From the NCBI RefSeq assembly GCF_017794965.1, contig NZ_CP051240.1, positions 1,612,001-1,676,000 on the forward strand: a stretch of 64,000 bases of DNA. The letters are read 5' to 3'. A model generated the notes under the pieces. That model saw nothing but the letters and a program-made list of their open reading frames with translations. It did no database searches and had not been told where the DNA came from. Both the position numbers and the translations under genes were made by a program. Positions within the stretch are counted from its first letter, which is position 1. Each line of letters begins with the position of its first letter. Positions 40,115 through 49,052 of the stretch are shown here, in pieces. The stretch comes from Alcanivorax sp. Lineage in GTDB: Bacteria > Pseudomonadota > Gammaproteobacteria > Pseudomonadales > Alcanivoracaceae.

Positions 40115-42337
40115 ATGACCACGCCTAAAATTATTTATACGATGACAGACGAGGCGCCAGCCCTCGCGACCTACTCCTTTTTGCCTATTATTGAGAAATT
40201 TACTTCGATCGCCGGGATCGAAGTTGAAAGCAGCGACATCTCACTGGCTGCACGTATTCTGGCCTCCTTCCCTGACTATCTTTCCGACGACCAGAAGGTC
40301 AGCGACAACCTCGCCGAGCTGGGCGAACTGACCCAGAACCCCGAAGCGAATATCATCAAGCTTCCCAATATCAGTGCCTCCATTCCGCAGCTCCGAGCGG
40401 CCATCGCCGAGTTGAATGAACACGGTTACAAGGTTCCTGAATACCCGGATGAGCCCAGCAACGAGAAGGAAGAAGACATCCAGGCTCGCTATGCCAAGGT
40501 GCTTGGTTCCGCAGTGAATCCGGTGCTGCGTGAAGGTAACTCGGACCGTCGCGCGCCCCAGGCAGTAAAGAATTATGCCCGCAAGAACCCGCATAGCATG
40601 GGCTACTGGAGCCCGGCATCACGGACCCATGTGGCCCACATGCGGGGAGGCGACTTCTTCTCCCACGAGACCTCCACCACCATCGAAAAGGGCTGCAAGG
40701 TCCGTATCGAGTTTGTCGACAAGAACGGCAAGGTATCTCTCAAGAAGCCCGAATTGCCGCTGCTTGATGGCGAAGTCATCGATGCCATGTACATGAGCAA
40801 GAAGGCCCTGTGCCAGTTTTTTGACGAACAGATCGAAGACGCCAAGAACACGGGCATTCTGTTCTCATTGCACGTCAAAGCCACCATGATGAAGGTCTCC
40901 CACCCCATTGTGTTTGGTCACGCAGTTCGCTGTTTCTACAAGGAGCTGTTTGAAAAACATGGCGATGTTCTGGAAGAGATTGGCGCCAATCCCAACAATG
41001 GCCTGAGCAACATCTACCAGAAAATCGAGGAATTGCCGATCTCCCAGCGTCTGGAGATTGAATCCACCATCCGTGCCTGCTATCTGCACCGCCCGGAACT
41101 GGCCATGGTCGACTCTGACCGCGGCATCTCCAATCTGCATGTGCCGTCCGATGTGATCGTGGATGCGTCAATGCCAGCCATGATCCGTCAGGGTGGCAAG
41201 ATGTATGGTGCCGACGGCAAGCTCAAGGACACCAAGGCGGTGATTCCGGAAAGCACTTACGCCACCATCTACCAGGAAGTGATCAACTTCTGCAAAACCC
41301 ATGGTGCCTTTGACCCGGTTACCTGCGGTTCGGTCCCCAATGTGGGGCTGATGGCCCAGAAAGCTGAAGAATACGGCTCCCATGACAAGACCTTCGAAAT
41401 GAAGGACGCGGGCACCATGCGGGTGGTCCGTGAGGATGGTGAGGTTCTACTCAGCCATGAGGTGGAAGAAGGCGATATCTGGCGCATGTGTCAGGCCAAG
41501 GATCTGCCTATCCGTGACTGGGTGAAGCTGGCCGTAGTCCGTGCCCGGCAGAGCAATACCCCGGCCATTTTCTGGTTGGACAAGGAACGCGCCCATGACG
41601 CGCAACTGATCCTCAAGGTCAAGAAATACCTCAAAGAGCATGACACCGAAGGCCTGGATATCCGCATCATGTCCCCGGTACAGGCCATTCGCTACACCAT
41701 GGAGCGGATGATTCGAGGCAAGGATACGATTTCCGTTACCGGTAATGTGTTGCGTGATTATCTCACCGACCTGTTCCCGATCCTGGAGCTGGGCACCAGT
41801 GCCAAGATGCTGTCCATTGTGCCGCTGATGGCCGGTGGTGGCCTGTATGAAACCGGTGCCGGTGGATCTGCCCCCAAGCATGTGCAGCAATTCCTGGAGG
41901 AGAACCACCTGCGCTGGGATTCACTGGGTGAATTCCTTGCGCTGGCCGTATCCATTGAGGAGCTGGGCGAGAAATATGGAAATGAGACCGCCCGGGTGAT
42001 TGCCGCCGCACTGGACAAGGCCAATGAGCGCTATCTGGAAGAGAACAAGGCGCCGTCACGAAAGGTGGGTGAACCGGATAACCGGGTAAGCCATTTCTAC
42101 GTGGCCATGTACTGGGCCCAGGCATTGGCCGCCCAGGACGAGAATGCCGAACTGAAAGAGAAGTTCGCGCCTATTGCCTCGGCGTTGACGGAAAACGAGG
42201 AGAAGATTGTCGCTGAAATGATTGCCGTGCAGGGTTCGCCCACTGATATCGGCGGGTACTATAACCCGGACTTCAGCAAGGCCTCTGCCGCCATGCGCCC
42301 CAGTGCCACCTTCAACAAGATCATGGACAAGGTCTGA
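40115..42337 (+). CDS. icd: monomeric NADP-dependent isocitrate dehydrogenase
   Basis: TCA-cycle enzyme of 740 aa, oxidising isocitrate to 2-oxoglutarate with NADP. The length and the opening IIYTMTDEAPALATYSFLP are those of the monomeric IDH-II type (as in Azotobacter and Corynebacterium), unrelated in length to the 416-aa dimeric enzyme. Substrate and metal-binding blocks are NSDRRAPQAVKNYARKNPHS and SRTHVAHMRGGDFFSHE. The isocitrate branch point between this enzyme and isocitrate lyase sets flux to glcB. A 125-base leader with a hairpin precedes it and a strong terminator follows. A second, dimeric icd could exist elsewhere, as in Pseudomonas. Confidence 0.96.
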   Translation: MTTPKIIYTMTDEAPALATYSFLPIIEKFTSIAGIEVESSDISLAARILASFPDYLSDDQKVSDNLAELGELTQNPEANIIKLPNISASIPQLRAAIAELNEHGYKVPEYPDEPSNEKEEDIQARYAKVLGSAVNPVLREGNSDRRAPQAVKNYARKNPHSMGYWSPASRTHVAHMRGGDFFSHETSTTIEKGCKVRIEFVDKNGKVSLKKPELPLLDGEVIDAMYMSKKALCQFFDEQIEDAKNTGILFSLHVKATMMKVSHPIVFGHAVRCFYKELFEKHGDVLEEIGANPNNGLSNIYQKIEELPISQRLEIESTIRACYLHRPELAMVDSDRGISNLHVPSDVIVDASMPAMIRQGGKMYGADGKLKDTKAVIPESTYATIYQEVINFCKTHGAFDPVTCGSVPNVGLMAQKAEEYGSHDKTFEMKDAGTMRVVREDGEVLLSHEVEEGDIWRMCQAKDLPIRDWVKLAVVRARQSNTPAIFWLDKERAHDAQLILKVKKYLKEHDTEGLDIRIMSPVQAIRYTMERMIRGKDTISVTGNVLRDYLTDLFPILELGTSAKMLSIVPLMAGGGLYETGAGGSAPKHVQQFLEENHLRWDSLGEFLALAVSIEELGEKYGNETARVIAAALDKANERYLEENKAPSRKVGEPDNRVSHFYVAMYWAQALAAQDENAELKEKFAPIASALTENEEKIVAEMIAVQGSPTDIGGYYNPDFSKASAAMRPSATFNKIMDKV

Positions 42338-42354
42338 GTTGAGCGGTGAAACAG

Positions 42355-42380
42355 AAAAGCCGGCGCATGCCGGCTTTTTT
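42355..42380. terminator. intrinsic terminator after icd
   Basis: Ten-bp stem AAAAGCCGGC / GCCGGCTTTT with a GCAT loop, running into T's at 42375-42380. The A-run on the left lets it work on the minus strand too, although cspD has its own imperfect hairpin (AGGAGGCCGG / CCCGGCTCCT, 42542-42569) closer by. Confidence 0.9.
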
Positions 42381-42612
42381 GTGTCTGTCGATCTGCAGGG
42401 CCGGACAACGGTGAGTGCGCTGCCTGTTAGCGAGGCTGGCAGGGCAGAGAGGCAGAGAGGATCGAACTATCGCAGTCGATGCTTTTCCCGTCGAAACGGT
42501 GCGCTTGGGTAAAAGAGACAGGGGGGCATCAGACGTGCCGCAGGAGGCCGGATCGGAGACCCGGCTCCTTTAGCGGAGTTCAGAGGAGAGAAAACAGCCG
42601 TGACGATGAAGG

Positions 42613-42861
42613 TCAGTCGGTGCTGCTTTCCTCGTTGGTGGCTTCGTTGCTGGCCTCGCCATTGGCCCGCAGGTTAACGGCGTGGAACCCCTTGTTGGCG
42701 GGCTGGACTTCATACTCCACCGGCTGGCCTGCCTTGAGGCTTTTATAACCGTCCATCTGGATGTAGGAGTAATGAACGAACAGGTCCTCACCCCCTTCAT
42801 CAGGCCTGACAAAACCGTACCCTTTGGCGTTGTTAAACCACTTTACTCTTCCCGTTGCCAT
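42613..42861 (-). CDS. cspD: cold-shock domain protein, CspD-like
   Basis: Single-stranded nucleic-acid-binding protein of 82 aa. RNP1 is KGYGFVRP and RNP2 is DLFVHYS, both in a standard cold-shock domain (residues 1-66), followed by a short Asn/Glu/Ser tail. E. coli CspD is a stationary-phase inhibitor of replication, and its gene is next to clpS-clpA as here, so the CspD name rests on context as well as sequence. GAGGGAAGG precedes the ATG. The 257-bp gap to clpS holds both divergent promoters. Confidence 0.88.
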   Translation of the reverse strand: MATGRVKWFNNAKGYGFVRPDEGGEDLFVHYSYIQMDGYKSLKAGQPVEYEVQPANKGFHAVNLRANGEASNEATNEESSTD

Positions 42862-43118
42862 GGTCCTTCCCTCTGCCTATCCAATGGCTTGAAAAGCCTG
42901 AAGGCTTTCCGTTTCTTTTTATTCAACGGTATCCGCTGCGTTACACTGTAGGCACCGGTATCGATACCGGTCACTATTGTGCAACTTTTAAACATGCGTC
43001 GCAGGGTGTCAACCCCGTGACAAATCCATGGGAATGGGGGGCTTGAAAAAAGGATGACCGCCCATCATTTCATCATTGCCTGTTGACGCCAGCAGGGTTA
43101 CAACGGTTTAAACGACTT

Positions 43119-43505
43119 ATGAATTGGCAATATCAGTGGCAACCGGAAATGAATGAGCTGAAAGGCGGGCCTGTGTACGGCCCCTCGGATTCACCCTCAG
43201 AACCGGACCGCCATGGAGACCTGGCCGTCGAAGAGGCCAAACCCAAGCTCAAGCCGCCGTCCATGTACAAGGTGTGGATGCTGAACGATGACTACACCCC
43301 GATGGATTTCGTGGTGGAGGTGCTTGAGGACTTCTTCAATATGGGGCGCGAGCAGGCCACCCGAGTCATGCTGGCGGTGCATACGGAAGGAAAGGCAGTG
43401 TGCGGGATTTACCCCCAGGACATCGCCGAAACCAAGGCCACTCAGGTGGTCGAATATGCCCGGGAAAATCAGCATCCGCTGATGTGTCAGGTGGATCAAG
43501 CCTGA
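43119..43505 (+). CDS. clpS: ClpS adaptor of the N-degron pathway
   Basis: Adaptor of about 128 aa that hands proteins with N-terminal Leu, Phe, Tyr or Trp to ClpAP. The binding pocket is complete: NDDYTPMDFV (the Asn-Asp-Asp that holds the alpha-amino group) and VHTEGKAVCG with its histidine. The N-terminal 45 residues are the flexible tail that enters ClpA. The start is uncertain: ATG 43119 or ATG 43149; neither has a good ribosome site. clpA follows after 26 bp. Confidence 0.9.
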   Translation: MNWQYQWQPEMNELKGGPVYGPSDSPSEPDRHGDLAVEEAKPKLKPPSMYKVWMLNDDYTPMDFVVEVLEDFFNMGREQATRVMLAVHTEGKAVCGIYPQDIAETKATQVVEYARENQHPLMCQVDQA

Positions 43506-43531
43506 TCGGGTACTGGCAGTGAGGTAGCCTT

Positions 43532-45796
43532 ATGCTCAGTAAAGAACTGGAAATCACGCTGAACGAAGCGTTCCGTCATGCACGCAGCCACCGTCATGAG
43601 TTCATGACCGTGGAACATCTGCTGCTGGCATTACTGGAAAACGAGGCAGCCGTAGAAGTGCTGCGCGCCTGTGGCGCGGATCTGGAAGACCTGCGGGATT
43701 CACTGAGCCAGTTTATCGAAGATTCTACGCCACTGTTGCCGGAGAGCGATCCTGACCGTGACACCCAGCCCACGCTGGGTTTCCAGCGAGTGCTGCAGCG
43801 CGCGGTATTCAGTGTCCAGTCTTCTGGCAAGAAAGAGGTGACCGGTGCCAATGTGCTGGTGGCCATTTTCAATGAACAGGAAAGTCAGGCGGTGTACTTC
43901 CTGAACTGTCAGGACATCCACCGCCTTGACGTGGTCAACTTCATTGCCCACGGCATTTCCCAGCTGCAGGACTCCACTCCGCCGCCGGAAATGGAGCAGG
44001 AAGCAGAAGGCGGCGAGACGGCCAGCCAGGCCTCAGCACTGGAAAACTACGCCTCTAACCTGAATGAGCTGGCCCGGGAAGATCGTATCGATCCGCTGGT
44101 CGGGCGCGCGTTCGAGATCGAACGGGCTGCCCAGATTCTCTGCCGCCGGCGCAAGAACAACCCCTTGCTGGTCGGGGAGCCCGGCGTGGGCAAGACAGCC
44201 ATTGCCGAAGGTCTCGCTCGCATGATCGTGGAAGAGAAGGTGCCCGAGCCCTTGCTGGATGCCACGGTCTATTCGCTGGATCTGGGCGCCTTACTGGCGG
44301 GGACCAAGTACCGTGGCGACTTCGAGAAACGTCTGAAAACCCTGCTGGCTGACCTGAAGAAAGAGCCCAACGCGATTCTCTTCATCGATGAAATTCACAC
44401 CATCATTGGTGCCGGGGCTGCGTCAGGCGGTGTCATGGATGCCTCTAACCTGCTCAAGCCGTTGTTGGCCAATGGCGAACTGAAATGCATGGGATCCACG
44501 ACCTTCCAGGAATACCGGGGAGTATTCGAGAAGGACCGGGCTTTGTCCCGCCGCTTCCAGAAAATCGATGTGGTGGAGCCCTCAGTAGAAGACACCGTGG
44601 GTATTCTCAAGGGGCTCAAATCCCGCTTTGAGAAGCACCATGATGTGGAGTACAGCAACGCGGCCCTGAAAGCGGCGGCTGAGCTGAGCGCCCGTTATAT
44701 CAACGATCGCTACCTGCCGGACAAGGCTATCGATGTGATTGACGAGGTGGGGGCCTGGCAACGGCTACGCCCTGAAGAGCAGCGCAAGCACACCATCGAT
44801 GAGGGTGACGTGGAAGACATGGTCGCCAAGATCGCCCGGATTCCACCCAAGCAGGTCTCGTCTTCTGACAAGGAGCTGCTGCGGAATCTGGAGCGGGACC
44901 TGAAGATGACCGTTTTCGGCCAGGATGACGCCATCGACACCATTTCTGCTGCCATCAAATTGTCCCGGGCGGGTCTCAAGGGCGAAAACAAGCCGATCGG
45001 TAGCTTCATGTTTGCCGGCCCCACCGGGGTGGGCAAGACCGAAGTCAGCCGGCAGCTGGCCCGCGCCCTGGGTGTGGAGCTGGTGCGTTTCGATATGTCT
45101 GAATACATGGAGCGGCACACCGTTAGCCGATTGATCGGCGCACCTCCCGGGTATGTGGGTTACGACCAGGGCGGTCTGCTGACCGAGGCGATCACCAAGA
45201 CGCCACATTGTGTACTGCTGCTGGATGAGATCGAGAAGGCTCATCCGGAGGTGTTCAACATCTTGCTGCAGGTGATGGATAACGCCACTCTCACGGATAA
45301 CAATGGTCGCAAGGCGGATTTCCGCAACGTGATCCTGATCATGACCACCAATGCGGGTGCCGAGGTACTGAACAAACGTTCCATTGGCTTCACCGAACAG
45401 GACAACAGCACCGACGGCATGGAGATGCTCAAGAAGGTGTTCACTCCCGAGTTCCGCAATCGTCTGGATGGCATTGTCCAGTTCGCGCCGCTCAATACCG
45501 AGGTGATCCTGGGTGTGGTGGACAAGTTCCTGGTGGAGCTGCAGGCCCAGCTGGACGAAAAGGGTGTGGTCCTGCACGTGGACGATTCAGCCCGCCGCTG
45601 GCTGGCCGAGAAAGGCTACGACAAGGACATGGGCGCACGCCCGATGGCTCGCCTGATCCAGGAGCAGCTGAAGAAACCGCTGGCCGAAAAGCTGTTGTTT
45701 GGCGAACTGGCCGAGCAGGGTGGACAGGTGGATGTGGCCGAGAAAGACGGCAAACTCGACCTGACCATCAAATCCGCGGAGGCGGAGCCGGCGTGA
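43532..45796 (+). CDS. clpA: ClpA, ATPase subunit of ClpAP protease
   Basis: Hexameric AAA+ unfoldase of 754 aa that feeds substrates to ClpP. The N-domain (two repeats, residues 1-140) binds ClpS; Walker A1 is GEPGVGKTA (about residue 216) and Walker A2 GPTGVGKTE (about 496). LFIDEIHTIIGAGAASGG is the first Walker B, and LLLDEIEKAHPEVFN the second. A ClpP-binding IGF-type loop is represented by KRSIGF. ClpP itself is not in the window. A terminator follows. Confidence 0.96.
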   Translation: MLSKELEITLNEAFRHARSHRHEFMTVEHLLLALLENEAAVEVLRACGADLEDLRDSLSQFIEDSTPLLPESDPDRDTQPTLGFQRVLQRAVFSVQSSGKKEVTGANVLVAIFNEQESQAVYFLNCQDIHRLDVVNFIAHGISQLQDSTPPPEMEQEAEGGETASQASALENYASNLNELAREDRIDPLVGRAFEIERAAQILCRRRKNNPLLVGEPGVGKTAIAEGLARMIVEEKVPEPLLDATVYSLDLGALLAGTKYRGDFEKRLKTLLADLKKEPNAILFIDEIHTIIGAGAASGGVMDASNLLKPLLANGELKCMGSTTFQEYRGVFEKDRALSRRFQKIDVVEPSVEDTVGILKGLKSRFEKHHDVEYSNAALKAAAELSARYINDRYLPDKAIDVIDEVGAWQRLRPEEQRKHTIDEGDVEDMVAKIARIPPKQVSSSDKELLRNLERDLKMTVFGQDDAIDTISAAIKLSRAGLKGENKPIGSFMFAGPTGVGKTEVSRQLARALGVELVRFDMSEYMERHTVSRLIGAPPGYVGYDQGGLLTEAITKTPHCVLLLDEIEKAHPEVFNILLQVMDNATLTDNNGRKADFRNVILIMTTNAGAEVLNKRSIGFTEQDNSTDGMEMLKKVFTPEFRNRLDGIVQFAPLNTEVILGVVDKFLVELQAQLDEKGVVLHVDDSARRWLAEKGYDKDMGARPMARLIQEQLKKPLAEKLLFGELAEQGGQVDVAEKDGKLDLTIKSAEAEPA

Positions 45797-45799
45797 TTC

Positions 45800-45830
45800 A
45801 GTGAACAGTTAACAGTGAATAGTTAACAGC
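45800..45830. repeat. AT-rich repeat arm after clpA
   Basis: GTGAACAGTTAACAGTGAAT followed by AGTTAACAG, related to the arms at 29.6, 31.2 and 56.7 kb but with C in place of some T's. It lies just after the clpA stop; no inverted partner is seen. Confidence 0.5.
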
Positions 45831-45844
45831 GATAAACCCTAAAC

Positions 45845-45883
45845 AAAAATACCCCCGGCTCACAGAGGCGGGGGTATTTTTTT
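45845..45883. terminator. bidirectional terminator between clpA and infA
   Basis: Thirteen-bp stem AAAAATACCCCCG / CGGGGGTATTTTT around an 11-base loop, with T's to 45883 on the plus strand and the matching A-run on the left for the minus strand. Confidence 0.9.
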
Positions 45884-45929
45884 GCCTTTCTGCATGCAGC
45901 GTGGTGCGTGTTGCGTGCAGCGGCCTTTC

Positions 45930-46148
45930 TTATTTCATGCGGAAAGTGATTCGACCCTTGGTCAGGTCGTAGGGGGACATTTCCACCTTTACACGGTCAC
46001 CGGTGAGGATGCGGATATAGAATTTGCGCATCTTTCCGGAGATGTGGGCCGTGATCACGTGACCGTTATCCAGCTTCACACGAAACATCGTGTTGGGCAG
46101 GGTTTCAACAATCACACCTTCAAGTTCAATCTGTTCTTCTTTCGCCAT
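45930..46148 (-). CDS. infA: translation initiation factor IF-1
   Basis: Initiation factor of 72 aa, an S1/OB-fold protein that occupies the ribosomal A site. It is complete and canonical (MAKEEQIELEGVIVETLPN ... GRITFRMK). It is the last gene of a minus-strand run trxB-aat-bpt-infA, and its place between clpA and the aminoacyl-protein transferases is conserved in gammaproteobacteria. It has a 99-bp leader from bpt, so it may also have its own promoter. Confidence 0.97.
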   Translation of the reverse strand: MAKEEQIELEGVIVETLPNTMFRVKLDNGHVITAHISGKMRKFYIRILTGDRVKVEMSPYDLTKGRITFRMK

Positions 46149-46247
46149 CCAACAAATACCTTGGGTTACCGGCTATGAGCGAGGGCGCAATTATGCCTAC
46201 AAAGCGGGCCGGCTGCAAAACCTGTTGAACTTTGGTGGGACAAGGGG

Positions 46248-46967
46248 CTATTTGTCCCGCTCGGGGAGGTCCTTCCAGGCGCCGCTGCGCAATATTTCCA
46301 GGGGCTGGTACTGGTTTTTGTAGCTCATTTTCTGGCACTGATCGATCCAGTAACCCAGATACAGGTAGGGCAGGTTGAGGCGCTGGCATTGCTCAATCTG
46401 CCATAGCAGGGCCATAACGCCCAGGCTACGTTCATGACGATTGGGGTCGAAGAAGGTATAGACCGCGGAGAGGCCATCCTCCAGCTGGTCGGTGACGGCT
46501 ACGGCCCGCAACTTGCCCTGTTCCCGAAAACAGTAGAAGTGGGTATCTGCCCAGTCACAGGTCAGGAAGTTGGTAAACTGCTCCTCGGAGGGCGGATACA
46601 TGTCACCATCACCATGGCGCTGATTGATGTAATCGGCATACAGGCTGTACAGCTCACGGGTGAAGCGTGCCGGTTCACGGCTGACCACCAGATCCTGGTT
46701 GATTTTGCGGATACGGCGGTGCCGCCGTCGCGGCTGGAAATCGCTGACCCGCACCCTGGCCGGGATGCAGGCAGAGCAGTCTTCACAATGCGGGCGGTAC
46801 AGGTAGTCGCCGCTACGACGAAACCCCAGCAGGCTCAGTTCGCTGTAGAGCGCCGGTGACATTGTGGCCTGGGGGTCCACAAACAGGGTTGAAGCCTGCC
46901 GGTCTTCCAGATAACTGCAGGCATGGGCCGGGGTCCGGAAAAAACGCAGGGTGGAAAGATCTGTCAT
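46248..46967 (-). CDS. bpt: aspartate/glutamate leucyltransferase (Bpt/Ate)
   Basis: Aminoacyl-tRNA protein transferase of 239 aa that adds Leu to N-terminal Asp or Glu, turning them into ClpS substrates. CSYLEDRQASTLFVDPQ and HCEDCSACIPARV carry the conserved cysteines, and YLGYWIDQCQKMSYK the C-terminal transferase signature. The bacterial Bpt branch is distinguished from eukaryotic Ate1 mainly by length and context. It lies 53 bp after aat in the same direction. Confidence 0.93.
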   Translation of the reverse strand: MTDLSTLRFFRTPAHACSYLEDRQASTLFVDPQATMSPALYSELSLLGFRRSGDYLYRPHCEDCSACIPARVRVSDFQPRRRHRRIRKINQDLVVSREPARFTRELYSLYADYINQRHGDGDMYPPSEEQFTNFLTCDWADTHFYCFREQGKLRAVAVTDQLEDGLSAVYTFFDPNRHERSLGVMALLWQIEQCQRLNLPYLYLGYWIDQCQKMSYKNQYQPLEILRSGAWKDLPERDK

Positions 46968-47020
46968 GGCTTCAGTTTAGCCAACCCGTCGGGCACTGAA
47001 AATCCTTCCCTGATGACCGG

Positions 47021-47749
47021 TCAGGTAGGTTTTTTGTAATCCAGCAGTTCTGAGCCGTGCCAGTGGGTCTGGGGCCAGATGGACGGCTCCGGGGCAGCGG
47101 GGATCCAGTGCGCCAGATGCTGACGAAAGGTGTCCCGGTCAATCATGCTGGCACCCATGCGGGTCAGGTGGTCGTTTTCTACCTGGGCATCCAGCAGGGC
47201 GATGTCCAGGGTCGAGGCCAGCTGCTTCAGGGCTACCAGGGCCATTTTTGAGCCATTGAGCCGGGGGGACACCATGGACTCCCCAAAGAAGACCCGGCCA
47301 AGCTGGATACCATAGATCCCGCCAGCTATCTGGCCTTCTTGCCAGATTTCAAGGCTATGCGCATAGCCCATCTGATGAAGTCGCAGATAAGCACTGATCA
47401 TTTCTGAACTGATCCAGGTACCGCCACCGTCACGGCGTGGCCCTGCACACAGGGTCATCACCGATGAAAACGCCTGATTCAGCGTTACGGTGAATTCTGT
47501 CTTGTTGATGTGCCGTTTCAGACTGCGGCTGACATGGATCTGGTCGGGATAGAAGACACAACGGGGGGCGGGGGACCACCACAGGATGGGCTGATAATCC
47601 GCATCATACCAGGGGAAGATGCCGGCAGAATAAGCCCGGATCAGCGTGCCTGGGCTCAGGTCCGCCCCGGCGGCCAACAGGCCGTCCGGGTCGGTGAGGG
47701 CGTCACGGGTATCGGGAAAGGGAGCTCCCGGTTCAAGCCATGGCACCAT
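47021..47749 (-). CDS. aat: leucyl/phenylalanyl-tRNA-protein transferase
   Basis: Transferase of 242 aa that adds Leu or Phe to proteins starting with Lys or Arg, making N-degrons for ClpS-ClpAP. Family blocks are GLLAAGADLSPGTLIRAYS, GIFPWYDADYQPILWWSP and HSLEIWQEGQIAGGIYGIQ, the last lining the active site. It follows trxB by 22 bp and precedes bpt, so both N-degron-making transferases are in one transcript. Confidence 0.95.
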   Translation of the reverse strand: MVPWLEPGAPFPDTRDALTDPDGLLAAGADLSPGTLIRAYSAGIFPWYDADYQPILWWSPAPRCVFYPDQIHVSRSLKRHINKTEFTVTLNQAFSSVMTLCAGPRRDGGGTWISSEMISAYLRLHQMGYAHSLEIWQEGQIAGGIYGIQLGRVFFGESMVSPRLNGSKMALVALKQLASTLDIALLDAQVENDHLTRMGASMIDRDTFRQHLAHWIPAAPEPSIWPQTHWHGSELLDYKKPT

Positions 47750-47771
47750 GGTCTACACCTGCAGTAGCTGA

Positions 47772-48719
47772 TCAGCCTTTCAGGTTGTCGAGATAGCGTT
47801 CGGCGTCCAGCGCGGCCATACACCCGGAACCGGCAGAGGTCACAGCCTGACGGTAGATGTGATCAGCCACATCACCGGCAGCGAAGACACCCTCAATGCT
47901 TGTCTGGGTGGCGTTGCCTTCGGTACCGCTGTTGATCTTGATATAGCCATCTTTCATGTTCAGCTGGCCTGCGAAGATATCGGTATTGGGCTTGTGGCCA
48001 ATCGCAATGAACACACCCTGCAACTCGACATCCTTGCTCCCTTCTCCTTTGGTGGATGTAATGCGCATGCCGGTCACGCCGCTATCATCACCCAGTACTT
48101 CTTCCAGGGTGTGATCCCACTCTACCGAGATATTGTCCTTGGCGAGGAGCTTGTCCTGCAGGATCTTCTCTGCACGGAGGCTGTCGCGGCGGTGCACCAG
48201 GGTGACGTGTTCGGCGATGTGTGAGAGGTACAGAGCCTCTTCTACAGCGGTGTTACCGCCACCAATCACTGCCACGCGCTGGCCCTTGTAGAAGAAACCG
48301 TCACAGGTGGCACAGGCAGACACGCCCTTGCCCATGAAGGCTTCCTCAGACTCCAGACCCAGGTACATAGCAGAGGCACCCGTGGCGATGATCAGGGCAT
48401 CGCAGGTATAGGTGCCGGAATCGCCCTTGAGGGTGAAGGGGCGGTTGTTGAGATCCACCTCGTTGATGTGGTCGTACACCATCTCGGTGTCAAAACGCTC
48501 AGCATGTTGCTGCATACGGACCATCAGATCCGGCCCCTGCAGGCCTTCCACGTCCCCCGGCCAGTTATCCACTTCGGTGGTGGTGGTGAGCTGGCCACCG
48601 GGCTGGATACCAGTGATGACCACGGGTTTGAGGTTGGCACGTGCTGCGTAAACGGCGGCGGTATAACCCGCTGGGCCGGAACCAAGGATAATCAGTCGGT
48701 GGTGCTGCACGTCGCTCAT
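47772..48719 (-). CDS. trxB: thioredoxin-disulfide reductase
   Basis: FAD/NADPH enzyme of 315 aa that keeps thioredoxin reduced. The FAD loop is ILGSGPAGYTAAVYAARA, the redox pair CATCDGFF, and the NADPH loop VIGGGNTAVEEALYLS; the C-terminal FAD block is GVFAAGDVADHIYRQ. The start at 48719 (MSDVQHHRLI) has GGAG about ten bases upstream; an upstream in-frame ATG would add six residues. It heads the trxB-aat-bpt-infA run and is divergent from ftsK. Confidence 0.96.
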   Translation of the reverse strand: MSDVQHHRLIILGSGPAGYTAAVYAARANLKPVVITGIQPGGQLTTTTEVDNWPGDVEGLQGPDLMVRMQQHAERFDTEMVYDHINEVDLNNRPFTLKGDSGTYTCDALIIATGASAMYLGLESEEAFMGKGVSACATCDGFFYKGQRVAVIGGGNTAVEEALYLSHIAEHVTLVHRRDSLRAEKILQDKLLAKDNISVEWDHTLEEVLGDDSGVTGMRITSTKGEGSKDVELQGVFIAIGHKPNTDIFAGQLNMKDGYIKINSGTEGNATQTSIEGVFAAGDVADHIYRQAVTSAGSGCMAALDAERYLDNLKG

Positions 48720-49052
48720 CAGGGACTCCAGAGTCAAGAAAGTGGTTGGCAGTGAAAACGTTCCACGGCTTAGATAGGGGCGAAAAACGCCTTTTCAAGG
48801 CGAGAGAAACTACAGTAAAAGCCGGCCTCCGTGAAGCCTGTCAGTGCCATAGCCTGTGCTTATCTCCATGCCATGGCAGGCAGTGTCAGGCCGCTATGGT
48901 GGTCCATAATCTGTGATATTCTTCCTGCGCTGTCCCAAAGGGGTCTTCCGACGCTGGCCGGCACCGTGCTGTTTGACTACAATCGCAATAATTTCAATTT
49001 GTTATCGTCACTTTTTGATAAAGTGTCTTGAACATCATTATAGGGGCAAGGC
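48720..49052. other. 333-bp divergent promoter region of trxB and ftsK
   Basis: No gene is seen. It must hold both divergent promoters; I cannot assign them with confidence. A small inverted repeat CACTTT-TTGAT-AAAGTG lies at 49,009-49,025, close to the ftsK ribosome site (GGGGCAAGG), and TTGACT at 48,973 could be a -35 box without a clear -10. Confidence 0.4.
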
